Origin: E44-bin46 sp964354655
GTDB taxonomy: Bacteria; Chloroflexota; Dehalococcoidia; Dehalococcoidales; E44-bin46
Length of the DNA: 44,770 bases
NCBI GenBank assembly: GCA_964354655.1
Contig: CAYHAL010000010.1
Coordinates: 1 to 44,770, forward strand
Direction of reading: 5' to 3'
Each line of letters begins with the position of its first letter. The stretch's first letter is position 1. Shown here piece by piece: positions 16,764 through 25,672 of the stretch. The position numbers and the translations under genes are program-made. Under the pieces are notes generated by a model. It did no database searches. It saw only the letters and a program-made list of their open reading frames with translations, and was not told the origin of the DNA.

Positions 16764-17920
16764 GCCGGTTGAGCTATTTGGGCGAGGGTGTGGTGGATTA
16801 GCTCCAGGAGTTCAGTTAGCCCCCATTTTTTAATGGCTGAGATTAGCACCGTATTTCTGCTGGCTGGGTGAGACTGGTCAGAGAGGAAGTTTATGGCTGT
16901 TTGCTCATCCCAGGTCTTAGCACGGTCAAGCAACAAATCGATTTTGTTTAGGGCGGTAATTCTGGGTTTATCCGCCAGGTTGAGGTCGGTAAGGATATCC
17001 TCTACTATTTGACATTGCTCGGCAGCATTATGACAAGTTAGGTCAACGACATGAAGGAGTATACTAGCTTCATTTAACTCCTCAAGGGTCGCCCGAAACG
17101 CAGTTACGATAGTGGGTGGCAACTTCCGGATAAAGCCAACGGTGTCGGTTATCAAGACTACGCTCTTATCAGGCAAGGTCAGGCGCTTGGTGGTTGGGTC
17201 TAAGGTAGCAAAGAGCTTGTCTTCGACAAATACATCAGCCTGACTGAGGGCATTGAGCAGGGTGCTTTTACCGGTGTTGGTATAGCCGACTATGGCTACA
17301 ATCGGGATACCGCTCTTCCTTCGGTGTTGGCGGTATAGTTCACGGTGTTTCCTTATCTCCTCAAGTTGCTGTTTCAAACGATGTATTTTCTGGCGAATAA
17401 GACGCCTATCGGTCTCAAGTTGTGACTCCCCGGGGCCTCTAGTGCCAACACCGCCGCCTAGCCTTTCTAAGTGACTCCACTGCCCGGCTAAGCGAGGGAT
17501 GAGGTATTGATGCTGAGCCAGTTCTACCTGTAATCGACCTTCGCGGGTTCGGGCTCGCTTGGCAAAAATGTCCAGAATCAAGGCGGAACGGTCAATTATC
17601 TTTACCTGTAGGGCGTCCTCTAGGTTTCGTTGCTGGAGTGGCGAAAGCTCATCATCAAAGATTGCTACATTATAGTTGGTGCTACTCTTTAGAGCTAATA
17701 ATTCGTCTAGCTTGCCTTTGCCTAGATAATGTGTCTTTGATGGTACCGGTAGCCGCTGGGTGAGTTTCCCCACCACCTCAACCCCGGCTGTGCCAGCTAG
17801 TTGAGCCAGCTCCTCTATTGAATCCGCCTCTAGCCATCTATCGGCATTCCCTTTGGCAATTACCCCGACTAGGAATGCTCGTTCTGGAGGTGTTTGGGTA
17901 AGAGTTGTTTTTTTAGTTAT
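16760..17920 (-). CDS. hflX: GTPase HflX, probably starting at a non-AUG codon
   Basis: HflX is a ribosome-associated GTPase that splits stalled 70S ribosomes. The G domain shows GYTNTGKST (P-loop), DTVGF and NKID, preceded by the HflX domain with the GGVGTRGPGESQLETDRR stretch. Starting at the first conventional start, GTG 17776, removes conserved sequence: the upstream frame continues with ERAFLVGVIAKGNADRWLEA, typical of the family N-terminus. No ATG, GTG or TTG lies between there and the upstream TGA. GGAGG at 17927-17931 sits 3 bases before ATT (17923) and 6 before ATA (17920). I place the start at ATA, giving about 386 residues; ATT is equally possible. Confidence 0.85.
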   Translation of the reverse strand: MTKKTTLTQTPPERAFLVGVIAKGNADRWLEADSIEELAQLAGTAGVEVVGKLTQRLPVPSKTHYLGKGKLDELLALKSSTNYNVAIFDDELSPLQQRNLEDALQVKIIDRSALILDIFAKRARTREGRLQVELAQHQYLIPRLAGQWSHLERLGGGVGTRGPGESQLETDRRLIRQKIHRLKQQLEEIRKHRELYRQHRRKSGIPIVAIVGYTNTGKSTLLNALSQADVFVEDKLFATLDPTTKRLTLPDKSVVLITDTVGFIRKLPPTIVTAFRATLEELNEASILLHVVDLTCHNAAEQCQIVEDILTDLNLADKPRITALNKIDLLLDRAKTWDEQTAINFLSDQSHPASRNTVLISAIKKWGLTELLELIHHTLAQIAQPA

Positions 17921-17946
17921 AATAGCCCTCCATACTTTATGTCAGG

Positions 17947-19134
17947 TTATTCCCTTGACTTAAACTTACTTTTGTGGTCGCGCCACCCAGCTAACCGTGA
18001 CAGACCCTTAACCAATCCCGCATCGGGGACAGTAAGCGATAACCGGACATAACCTTCGCCATGCCGGCCATAACCGGTCCCAGGAGTTACCACTACCCCG
18101 ACCTGGTCTAATAGGTCATTAGCCAACTCTACAGAGGTATAGCCATCAGGGACTTTAGCCCAGATATATAGCCCCGCCTTTGGTGCCCTAGCTTTAAGAC
18201 CGATGCTATTTAACATGTCAATAACTAGGTCACGGCGTCTTTGGTAGGTGGCATTGTGCTCTTGAATGCAATTCTGGGGTCCGGTTAAGGCCTCAATGGC
18301 GGCGTATTGAATAGCCTGTGGAACCCCCGAATCTAGATTTGACTTGACCCTCTTCAGGGCGTCTACCATGGCGGCATTACCTACCACCATTCCTATCCGC
18401 CACCCGGTCATATTGTAGCTCTTGGACAGGGAATGGAATTCAACACCTATTTCTTTAACCCCATCGGCTTGCATAAAGCTAACTGGCTGATAGCCATCGA
18501 ATGCCACCTCGGTATATGGTCCATCGTGGCAGACCGCCAAGTTGTGCTGCTGGGCAAATTTGACCACTCGGTTGAAGAAACTAAGGTCAGCCACAGCCCC
18601 GGTAGGGTTGTTAGGATAGTTTAACCATAAAAGTTTAGCCCTGCTCAGGACATCAGCCGGAATCGCATCTAAATCAGGGAGGAAATCGTTCTTCTCGGTA
18701 AGCGGCATATAATAGGGTCTGCCACCAGCCAGGATGGTGCCCATTGAATAAGGGGGATAGGCTGGGTCAGGTACCAGGGCGGCATCATTATAGTCAATAA
18801 AGCATAAGGCAATGTGGACGATGCCCTCTTTGGCACCAACAAGGGGTAAAACCTCTTTTTCAGCGTCAAGAGAAACATCAAAGCGCTTCTTATACCACTC
18901 GGCTATAGCCCGGCGCAATTGGGGCAGACCCTCGGTCTCTGGATAGCGGTGGTTAGCCGGGTCTTGTGCTGCCTGACACAGCCTCCCGATTATATTGGAC
19001 GGTGTTGGAATATCGGGGTCACCAATGCCAAAGCTAACTATATCCTCACCCTTAGCTTTTTTCTCGGCAATCTTCTTGCTAATTTCTACAAAAAGATAAG
19101 GAGGCAAGTTTTCAATTCGCTTAGACAATCTCAT
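17947..19134 (-). CDS. dapL: LL-diaminopimelate aminotransferase
   Basis: DapL converts tetrahydrodipicolinate directly to LL-diaminopimelate, using glutamate and PLP, for lysine and peptidoglycan. The 395-residue class I aminotransferase shows FGIGDPDIPTP, NYPNNPTGA, and the PLP lysine in the SLSKSYNMTGWRIG block. I use ATG 19134 because a G-rich ribosome site (AGGGGG) precedes it by about 9 bases; the longer reading from 19158 overlaps dapF. It begins 5 bases after dapF ends, and pairing with dapF supports DapL over other aminotransferases. Confidence 0.9.
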   Translation of the reverse strand: MRLSKRIENLPPYLFVEISKKIAEKKAKGEDIVSFGIGDPDIPTPSNIIGRLCQAAQDPANHRYPETEGLPQLRRAIAEWYKKRFDVSLDAEKEVLPLVGAKEGIVHIALCFIDYNDAALVPDPAYPPYSMGTILAGGRPYYMPLTEKNDFLPDLDAIPADVLSRAKLLWLNYPNNPTGAVADLSFFNRVVKFAQQHNLAVCHDGPYTEVAFDGYQPVSFMQADGVKEIGVEFHSLSKSYNMTGWRIGMVVGNAAMVDALKRVKSNLDSGVPQAIQYAAIEALTGPQNCIQEHNATYQRRRDLVIDMLNSIGLKARAPKAGLYIWAKVPDGYTSVELANDLLDQVGVVVTPGTGYGRHGEGYVRLSLTVPDAGLVKGLSRLAGWRDHKSKFKSRE

Positions 19135-19139
19135 TTCAT

Positions 19140-20006
19140 CTATCCCCCTTCTGGCCACTCTCCAGTGAATACTATTTCAGCCGAAGCGCTGAGAAATATC
19201 TCCCCCACCCTATCCCACCCCACCTCTAATATACCTCCAGGTAGTTTTACTTCCACTTTGTTATCAACATAACCCCTTAGTTGGGCGGCAACCGCCACCG
19301 CGCAGGCACCACTACCACAGGCTAGGGTCTCCCCTACCCCCCTTTCCCAAACCCGAGCTTCTATCAGCCGTCGGTTCATTACATTGGCTACCTCAAAATT
19401 TATTCGGTTAGGAAATATTGGCAGATGCTCTATCTTTGGCCCTATCTGAGATAACGAGAAATCGGATATCGGCTGTTGACAGAAATAAACGGCATGGGGA
19501 TTCCCTATAGATACAAAGTTCAGGCTTAGCTCCCTATTCTCTATAGTAATAGTATAGCTTAGCATTGATTTTATGTCAACTAATCCCCTCTTACCCTCTT
19601 CTATTACCACTGGAATGTCTCTGGCGGCAAATTTTGGTGCCCCCATACTGACCTGGATTTTAGCCAGTTTACCCTTTACCCTATTAATCTTGGTTTTCCT
19701 TATTCCAGCCATTGTTTCTATTAATATCTCCTGAGCTTCACTATGAGCCAACCCCCTATTTAACACATATTTAACCAAGCAGGTTAGTCCGTTGCCACAG
19801 GCTTCAGCCTCGGAGCCATCGGGATTAAAGATGCGCATCTGAAAATCAGCCCTGTCTGATGGCAATAATAGCAGCAAGCCGTCGGCGCCGACCCCGAAGT
19901 GACGATCACACATAGCCATGGCTACCGGTGCCCAATTACGCTGTATATCACTGGTCTCTACCAGTACAAAATCATTTCCTGCAGCCTGTAGCTTGGTAAA
20001 ATTCAT
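19140..20006 (-). CDS. dapF: Diaminopimelate epimerase
   Basis: DapF turns LL- into meso-diaminopimelate, the precursor of lysine and the peptidoglycan cross-link. The 288-residue protein starts MNFTKLQAAGNDFVLVE and has both catalytic cysteines in their motifs: EACGNGLTC and ACGSGACAVAV. The next gene, dapL, follows at 5 bases and supplies its substrate. Confidence 0.96.
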   Translation of the reverse strand: MNFTKLQAAGNDFVLVETSDIQRNWAPVAMAMCDRHFGVGADGLLLLLPSDRADFQMRIFNPDGSEAEACGNGLTCLVKYVLNRGLAHSEAQEILIETMAGIRKTKINRVKGKLAKIQVSMGAPKFAARDIPVVIEEGKRGLVDIKSMLSYTITIENRELSLNFVSIGNPHAVYFCQQPISDFSLSQIGPKIEHLPIFPNRINFEVANVMNRRLIEARVWERGVGETLACGSGACAVAVAAQLRGYVDNKVEVKLPGGILEVGWDRVGEIFLSASAEIVFTGEWPEGG

Positions 20007-20039
20007 ACTAAACCATACCCCCTTTGTATTTCCTCAGCA

Positions 20040-20122
20040 ACCCACTCCCTTTATCCCCCTCCCTTGTAAGGGAGGAGGAATTTGTTATGTAAGAGAGGCG
20101 AAGCCTCTCTTTGACTCACCTT
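20040..20122. repeat. Two-hairpin intergenic repeat, copy C
   Basis: Copy between miaA and dapF. Hairpin 1 is CCTCCCTT-GT-AAGGGAGG (20058-20075). Hairpin 2 is AGAGAGGC-GAA-GCCTCTCT (20092-20110, eight perfect pairs), followed by TTGACTC. It fills nearly the whole gap. Confidence 0.75.
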
Positions 20123-20124
20123 GA

Positions 20125-21042
20125 CTACTCCTTTATGAATTTAGCTAGTAGCTGGGTGATTTCAGAATCTTCTTTGCCCTGTATATCAAACCACTTAATC
20201 CTAGTGTCTTTCAACTGAAACCAAGCGTATTGATGTCTGGCGATCCGGTGGGTCTCATATTTGATTTGCTGGATGGCAGTAGCTAAGGTTATCTTACCTT
20301 TGAGGAACATACCAATTTGCTTGTAGCCTATGCTAGACATCGCTGGGAGATTAAGGTCATAGCCCATATTTATCAGCCTTTCTACTTCGGCAACCAAGCC
20401 TTGCTTTATCATCTGGTCAACCCTTGAGTCAATCCTACGGTATAGCTCTCCTCTATCGGTGGTTAAGCCAATTATCAGGGCGTTAAAAAGTGGTGCCTTC
20501 TTATACTGAAGCTGGGAAATGAGGGTCTCGGTGCCTCTATGCACCTCAAGGGCTCGTATGACCCGGCGCACATTACGCGGGTCAATCCTCTGCGCTGCCA
20601 TTGGGTCAACCTTCGCCAGTTTCTGGTAAAGCTTGTCTGTGCCGAGCTTGGCTGCCTTTTCTTCTAAGCTATGTCTAAATTCCGGGTCAGGCGGGACTTG
20701 TGGTATTTCCCAGCCTTCCAATACTGACCATACATACTGTCCACTACCACCTACCAGTAGGGCTAATTTGTTGCGCTGCTGAATGTCCTCTATAGTCCGG
20801 TGGGCTAGCTGCTGGTATTGAGCCAGGCTAAAATCCTCATCAGGATTGACTATATTTATCAGGTGGTGTGGAATAAGAGACAGCCCCTCCGGGCGAGGCT
20901 TAGCCGTACCAATATCCATATAACGGTACACCTGCCGGCTGTCAGCGCTTACTATCTCGCCATTAAACGTCTGAGCTAACCGTATAGCCAGCTGGCTCTT
21001 ACCCGCCCCTGTGGGACCAACTATAGCTACTAGGTGGTTCAT
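20125..21042 (-). CDS. miaA: tRNA dimethylallyltransferase
   Basis: MiaA adds a dimethylallyl group to A37 of tRNAs reading UNN codons, using a product of the MEP pathway encoded earlier in the window. The 305-residue protein has the P-loop GPTGAGKS (9-16), SADSRQVYRYMDIGTAKP, and the RRVIRALEV and GLTTDRGELYRRIDSRV blocks. Two-hairpin repeats lie on both sides (copies C and D). Confidence 0.96.
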   Translation of the reverse strand: MNHLVAIVGPTGAGKSQLAIRLAQTFNGEIVSADSRQVYRYMDIGTAKPRPEGLSLIPHHLINIVNPDEDFSLAQYQQLAHRTIEDIQQRNKLALLVGGSGQYVWSVLEGWEIPQVPPDPEFRHSLEEKAAKLGTDKLYQKLAKVDPMAAQRIDPRNVRRVIRALEVHRGTETLISQLQYKKAPLFNALIIGLTTDRGELYRRIDSRVDQMIKQGLVAEVERLINMGYDLNLPAMSSIGYKQIGMFLKGKITLATAIQQIKYETHRIARHQYAWFQLKDTRIKWFDIQGKEDSEITQLLAKFIKE

Positions 21043-21054
21043 CTTTAATATTTA

Positions 21055-21155
21055 TTAACCCACCCCCTTTATCCCCCTCCCTTCGTAAGGGAGGGGGGGA
21101 TAACTTTTATAAGAGGGGCTACGCCCCTCTTTAACTCCCCTTAAGGAGAGAGATT
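21055..21155. repeat. Two-hairpin intergenic repeat, copy D (best conserved)
   Basis: Copy between tpiA and miaA. Hairpin 1 is CCCCCTCCCTT-CGT-AAGGGAGGGGG (21073-21097, 11 perfect pairs). Hairpin 2 is AGAGGGGC-TAC-GCCCCTCT (21112-21130, eight perfect pairs), followed by TTAACTCCCC. This is the clearest example and can serve as the family reference. Confidence 0.8.
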
Positions 21156-21208
21156 TTAGGGAGAGGATTTTTACCCCACAAAAACTTTGTTCTTGCGGGA
21201 ACCCTGTA

Positions 21209-21982
21209 TTAGCCTCTCTTTGACTTTCCTTTGATTTCGGAGGTCTGCGTTACAATGCTCAAAAACTCGGTGGCTTTTAGGCTGGCGCCACCGACTAAGG
21301 CACCATCTATCTCAGGCTGGTTTATGAACTCAGCAGCATTGTCAGCGGTAACACTGCCACCGTAAAGAATGCGCATCTCCTGGGCAATACCTTTGTTATA
21401 TAATTTGGCGACGTTTTGGCGGATAAAACCGATGGTCTCGTTTGCCTGCCTGCCGGTGGCTGCCTTGCCGGTGCCGATAGCCCAGATTGGTTCATAGGCT
21501 ATAATCAAGCCATCAACAAAATCCATCCCAGACAAAGATGACCTTAGCTGCTTAGCTACTACTGACTCCGTCCTGCCAGCCTCATTCTCCTCAAACGATT
21601 CCCCGATACATAGAATGGGCTTCAGCTTAACCCTCAGCGCCGCCCGGATCTTTTTATTAACAATCTCCCCGGTCTCATTAAAATACTGCCGGCGTTCAGA
21701 GTGTCCGATGATAACAAATTCACACAGCTCAGCGAGCATTAGTGGTGAAATCTCTCCGGTATAGGCGCCCTTTTCCTCAAAATATAAGTTCTGTGCCCCC
21801 AGTTTTATGGAGGTTCCTTTAATTAGCTCCCTTACCGGAGCCAGAGAAATAAACGGGGGGCAGATTACCTTGTCAACATTTGCTATCCCATTAAGTCCCT
21901 GCCGCATTTCATTGACCAGTTCCAACGCCTCACTTACCGTGGTATTCATCTTCCAATTACCGGCAATCAACGGCACTCGCAT
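21209..21982 (-). CDS. tpiA: Triosephosphate isomerase
   Basis: TpiA interconverts dihydroxyacetone phosphate and glyceraldehyde 3-phosphate. The barrel has all catalytic blocks: AGNWKMN (Lys), IIGHSERR (His) and AYEPIWAIGTG (Glu), plus the phosphate loop GGSVTADN and GALVGGASL. I use the ATG at 21982 (257 residues) because GAGG lies 5 bases upstream; a GTG two codons earlier is also possible. Another glycolytic gene, apgM, is further upstream in the same run of genes. Confidence 0.96.
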   Translation of the reverse strand: MRVPLIAGNWKMNTTVSEALELVNEMRQGLNGIANVDKVICPPFISLAPVRELIKGTSIKLGAQNLYFEEKGAYTGEISPLMLAELCEFVIIGHSERRQYFNETGEIVNKKIRAALRVKLKPILCIGESFEENEAGRTESVVAKQLRSSLSGMDFVDGLIIAYEPIWAIGTGKAATGRQANETIGFIRQNVAKLYNKGIAQEMRILYGGSVTADNAAEFINQPEIDGALVGGASLKATEFLSIVTQTSEIKGKSKRG

Positions 21983-22051
21983 TTTCACCTCACCTTATAA
22001 AGTTTATATTTTGGTTTAAATAACTCGGGAAAAACATTACAGCATATCGTC

Positions 22052-23137
22052 TCATCTTGCCATACTCCTGCGGAACAATACGATGCCAATGGCAAAGAGA
22101 GCTACCGTCCAACCGACAAGCCAGTAAAGATCGTAGCTGATGCTGCTTAGGGATGCACCTCTGCTGATGACATCACGACTGGCATTTATGGCGTGAAGGA
22201 AAGGAAAAACCTCAGCAACTTTAATAACCGCCGCTGGCATATATTCAACCTGAAACCAAGCGCCGGATATCATAGCTAGGGGTACAATGAAAATCCATGG
22301 AACCCCTGATGCTTGGTCCTCGGAACGGGATACAGTACCTATTATCATCCCAATTCCCAGACAACAGATTCCGGTGGTAAACAGGATAAGGTAGGCAAGA
22401 CCAAAATTGCCAATAATGCTTAGTCCCATCAAGAACCCGACGCCGAGATAGATGGCAGTGGAGATAATTATTACTGGTACAAAGGGAATAGTATAACCGA
22501 ATATAAAGTCAGAGGGTCGGGCAGGCGTGGTCATAAGGCGTGGTAGGAAGCCCCGTAGCCTGTCCCTGACCATTATGCCGCCAACGGTGGGTATCAATAT
22601 CATTAATCCGTAAACAGCCATGCCTGGTATAAACCAGTTAACAAAAGGGCTAGCGATATTGGATTCCTTCTGTACGATTTCGATATTTACGGGCAGGTTA
22701 ATGTTCAAGAACTCAAGGGTAACTTCCCTAATCACCGGTATGAGACTTTGGGACAGTGCCGGGTCGGCTTCGTTGTAAGCCAAGGTTAGATTAACAAGTT
22801 GATTTTCTGTAATTGCTCGGCTAAACCCATTAGGAACGACCAAGTATGCTGGTAATTCACTGTTACTGAGTGCTTCCTCGGCTTGTGATGTGCTCGCATA
22901 GGTAGGGGATTTTATTTCCAGCACAGGAATGTCATCGAGGATATCAATGAAGGCCTGGGAAATCTGATTCTGGTCTTCATCAACTACCCCCAGTGTTACG
23001 GGTGCGGCAGTTTGCCCCCCCATAGCGAGACTAAAGATGACAATAAAAGCAACTGGCATTCCGAGGAGAAATCCCAACGCAATGGGGTCTCGGTATAGCT
23101 CCTTTAGATTCCTTTTACCTATTTCCCAGAATCTCAA
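22052..23137 (-). CDS. ABC-2 type transporter permease
   Basis: This 361-residue membrane protein has one N-terminal helix (IALGFLLGMPVAFIVIFSLAM), a large extracytoplasmic domain of about 150 residues, then five C-terminal helices, the plan of ABC-2 export permeases. It overlaps the ATPase gene by 4 bases (23134-23137), so the two form one exporter. The substrate cannot be inferred; drugs, lipids and polysaccharide precursors are all carried by relatives. Confidence 0.9.
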   Translation of the reverse strand: MRFWEIGKRNLKELYRDPIALGFLLGMPVAFIVIFSLAMGGQTAAPVTLGVVDEDQNQISQAFIDILDDIPVLEIKSPTYASTSQAEEALSNSELPAYLVVPNGFSRAITENQLVNLTLAYNEADPALSQSLIPVIREVTLEFLNINLPVNIEIVQKESNIASPFVNWFIPGMAVYGLMILIPTVGGIMVRDRLRGFLPRLMTTPARPSDFIFGYTIPFVPVIIISTAIYLGVGFLMGLSIIGNFGLAYLILFTTGICCLGIGMIIGTVSRSEDQASGVPWIFIVPLAMISGAWFQVEYMPAAVIKVAEVFPFLHAINASRDVISRGASLSSISYDLYWLVGWTVALFAIGIVLFRRSMAR

Positions 23138-24054
23138 TCTCTAAGTTCCTTTCCGGTAAAGTGGATGAAGACATCCTCCAAGCTTGGCTCCTCCAGTGCT
23201 GCGGAGCGAATGGTGACCCCAAGTGAATAAAGGTAGTCAGTTAGTTCTTTGAAGTTTAGAACCTTGTCAGATATTCTCAGTTTTTCATCAACCTCTTCTA
23301 CTTCTGAGTATCTGGCTTTCAGCCCCTGCATAATCTCAGGCGTGATATTCTCTGCCGAAATAATTATGGCGGAGATCTTAATAAGTTTAGCTTTTAGTTG
23401 ATTTGGAGTGCCTATAGCCACGATTCTACCTTCATCGATAACGGCTACCCTATCGGACAGGAAATCAGCCTCCTCCATATAGTGAGTAGTGAGCAGAACG
23501 GTCTTCCTTCCCTTTAGCTGGGCGATGTGCTCCCATGTTACCCTTCTCGCCTGTGGGTCAAGCCCTAAGGTAGGCTCATCCAGGAATAAAATTGACGGGT
23601 CGTGCACCATCGCCATTGCTATGCTCAGCCTCCTTTTCATCCCTCCCGAGAATTTGCCTACTCTATCTTTCCCCCTCTCCATTAAACCCATGAGCTTCAG
23701 CAGTTCCTCGGAACGTTTTTTTACCTCATTGGGGCTCATGCCATGAATTTTGCCTATTAGAGTTAGATTTTCCCAAGAGTTGAGACGCTCTGAGATGGCG
23801 GTTTCCTGCGGTGAGACGCCGATGGTCTCCTTAACCTTGAATGGTTCCTTAATGATATCATACCCCATTATTTGTGCTGTGCCCTCAGTGGGCTTTAGGA
23901 GGCAACATAGCATGTTAATAGTGGTCGTTTTCCCTGCTCCATTGGGTCCCAAAAGGGAAAATAATTCCCCCTGTCCAATCTTAAGGTCAATGCCATTTAC
24001 GGCTACCAAGTTGTTGAAGCGCTTAGTGAGCTTAAAAGTTTGTATTGCTTCCAT
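23134..24054 (-). CDS. ABC transporter ATP-binding protein
   Basis: This 306-residue ATPase has Walker A GPNGAGKT (36-43), the signature SGGMKRRL (136-143), Walker B ILFLDEPTLGLD (155-166) and the switch histidine in LLTTHYMEEAD. The C-terminal 80 residues resemble the DUF4162-type extension of DrrA-like exporters. It is coupled to the permease gene by a 4-base overlap and begins 14 bases after apgM. Confidence 0.93.
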   Translation of the reverse strand: MEAIQTFKLTKRFNNLVAVNGIDLKIGQGELFSLLGPNGAGKTTTINMLCCLLKPTEGTAQIMGYDIIKEPFKVKETIGVSPQETAISERLNSWENLTLIGKIHGMSPNEVKKRSEELLKLMGLMERGKDRVGKFSGGMKRRLSIAMAMVHDPSILFLDEPTLGLDPQARRVTWEHIAQLKGRKTVLLTTHYMEEADFLSDRVAVIDEGRIVAIGTPNQLKAKLIKISAIIISAENITPEIMQGLKARYSEVEEVDEKLRISDKVLNFKELTDYLYSLGVTIRSAALEEPSLEDVFIHFTGKELRD

Positions 24055-24068
24055 CTATTCTAGCCTTT

Positions 24069-25319
24069 TCAAGCACCAAATTTGGTTAGCTTGAGGGCAT
24101 TAGCCATTGCTAGGAGCATTACTTGAGTAGCTGGGAATCTTCCCAGCCCGCCAGAAGCACAGGCTGACTCGGAAAACTCCCCTACCCTATCGGGACGACA
24201 CCATTTGGAATATAAGAGGATGGGCACCGGGTGCCAGCTATGTCCTTTAAGTAAGGCTGGTGTTGAATGGTCACCAGTGACTACAAGGACATCAGGCTTT
24301 AGGCTTAATAGTTTGGGTAGAGCATCGTCAACTTGCTCTATAATCTTGACCTTCCTATCAAAGTCGCCATCTTCACCAGCTGAGTCGGCTGCTTTTATAT
24401 GTAAGAAGAAAAAATCATAATTAGCATAGTTCTGTTCCAGGGTTGTAAATTCATCCTTAATGTTAGGTTCTGTCTCCAGAACCTCCATGCCAACCAGTTT
24501 AGCTAGCCCCCGATACATAGGATAACTGGCAATGGCTGCTGGCTTCAATTTATAAACCTCGCCCATTTTAGGAAACTGAGGTCGCTGGGAGAAGCCGCGG
24601 AGAAGAACCATATTGACTGGATGATGCTTGGCTAAATTTGCCTTTGCCTGAGTGATAAACTGATTGGCAATACTAGCTGTCCTACTAGCTTGTGGGTTGA
24701 GGGCAGTAATGATTCTCGGGGCTACCCCTATCTGCTGAGGGTCAGAGTCGCTAATATCGGGATAAAGTCCCTCACCCCGAAATACGGCTATAAAACGATG
24801 CTCCTTTACCGGACGAACCAAAATCTTAGCCTTGTCTATTACCTGTCCATCAAGCAGCTTAGATAGCTTAACACATTTTTCGGTGGAGATGCGACCTGCC
24901 CTGCGGTCAGTAACTAAGCCGGCTTCATCCACAGTACAGAAGTTGCCGCGAGCGGCTATATCTCTTGACTCAAGTTTGAAGTCTATCCCGATTGCCTCCA
25001 GCACACCCCGACCAATGGTAAAGGTCAGAGGGTCATAACCAAACAGGGCTAGGTGACCCGGGGCACTGCCTGGGGTTATCCCTGGGCTCACCGGGTCAAT
25101 AAGCCCACATATAGCTTTGGCGGCTAATTGGTCAAGATTTGGCGTATTGGCTGTCTCTAGCTCTGTCTTACCGGTCTGGGGATCGGGTAATCCGCCCAAC
25201 CCATCAATAACCAATAACACAATCTTGGTCGGTGAAGGTCTGGCAATCGTCTTTATTAACTCCAAATCAGGTAGCAATTTCTTATTTGCCCCAAGATTAA
25301 ATCTATAAGGTTGACTCAT
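24069..25319 (-). CDS. apgM: Cofactor-independent phosphoglycerate mutase, archaeal type
   Basis: ApgM interconverts 3- and 2-phosphoglycerate without 2,3-bisphosphoglycerate and belongs to the alkaline phosphatase superfamily. The 416-residue protein has the metal site LVIDGLGG near residue 35, the ANTPNLDQLA block, GSAPGHLALFGYDP and the C-terminal metal ligands VTGDHSTP with GHSWHPVPILLYS. The archaeal-type enzyme in a bacterial genome fits Dehalococcoidia and some other phyla. It is the first gene of the minus-strand series down to hflX. Confidence 0.92.
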   Translation of the reverse strand: MSQPYRFNLGANKKLLPDLELIKTIARPSPTKIVLLVIDGLGGLPDPQTGKTELETANTPNLDQLAAKAICGLIDPVSPGITPGSAPGHLALFGYDPLTFTIGRGVLEAIGIDFKLESRDIAARGNFCTVDEAGLVTDRRAGRISTEKCVKLSKLLDGQVIDKAKILVRPVKEHRFIAVFRGEGLYPDISDSDPQQIGVAPRIITALNPQASRTASIANQFITQAKANLAKHHPVNMVLLRGFSQRPQFPKMGEVYKLKPAAIASYPMYRGLAKLVGMEVLETEPNIKDEFTTLEQNYANYDFFFLHIKAADSAGEDGDFDRKVKIIEQVDDALPKLLSLKPDVLVVTGDHSTPALLKGHSWHPVPILLYSKWCRPDRVGEFSESACASGGLGRFPATQVMLLAMANALKLTKFGA

Positions 25320-25393
25320 ACTAACAATGTGAGCAAATGATTGTCAAGCTAACACGCTAGTAGCGAATTGAGGCAAAAGCAGAATCGCTTATC

Positions 25394-25422
25394 TTGAACT
25401 TTCTCTCAGTCCGTGCTAAATT
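25394..25422 (+). promoter_or_regulatory. Possible promoter of tRNA-Arg
   Basis: TTGAAC (25394-25399), 17 bases, then TAAATT (25417-25422), ending 17 bases before the tRNA-Arg gene. The spacing is right and the boxes are moderate matches. Confidence 0.4.
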
Positions 25423-25439
25423 TGATTAGCTGGTACCCT

Positions 25440-25516
25440 GTCCCTGTAGCTCAGTTGGACAGAGCGGCTGCCTTCTAAGCAGCGGGTCGAGCGTTCGAAT
25501 CGCTCCAGGGACGCCA
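25440..25516 (+). tRNA. tRNA-Arg (TCT anticodon), CCA encoded
   Basis: Cloverleaf with acceptor GTCCCTG/CAGGGAC, D arm GCTC...GAGC, anticodon loop CTTCTAA (anticodon TCT, reading AGA/AGG), a GAGCG/CGCTC T arm and discriminator G at 25513, followed by a genomic CCA at 25514-25516. Confidence 0.94.
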
Positions 25517-25672
25517 CCAAAGCTAACCAGGTCGACTGCTTTACCCAAAATTCGACTCAATGTAGCGCAATGTTGTAGTCCATTCCCCTACTATGGCGTA
25601 AGCTGTCAGTGTAAGGAGGATACATTGGGAAGGTGGGAACCTGACCAGCGACCTCTTGAAAGGAGCAGCACT

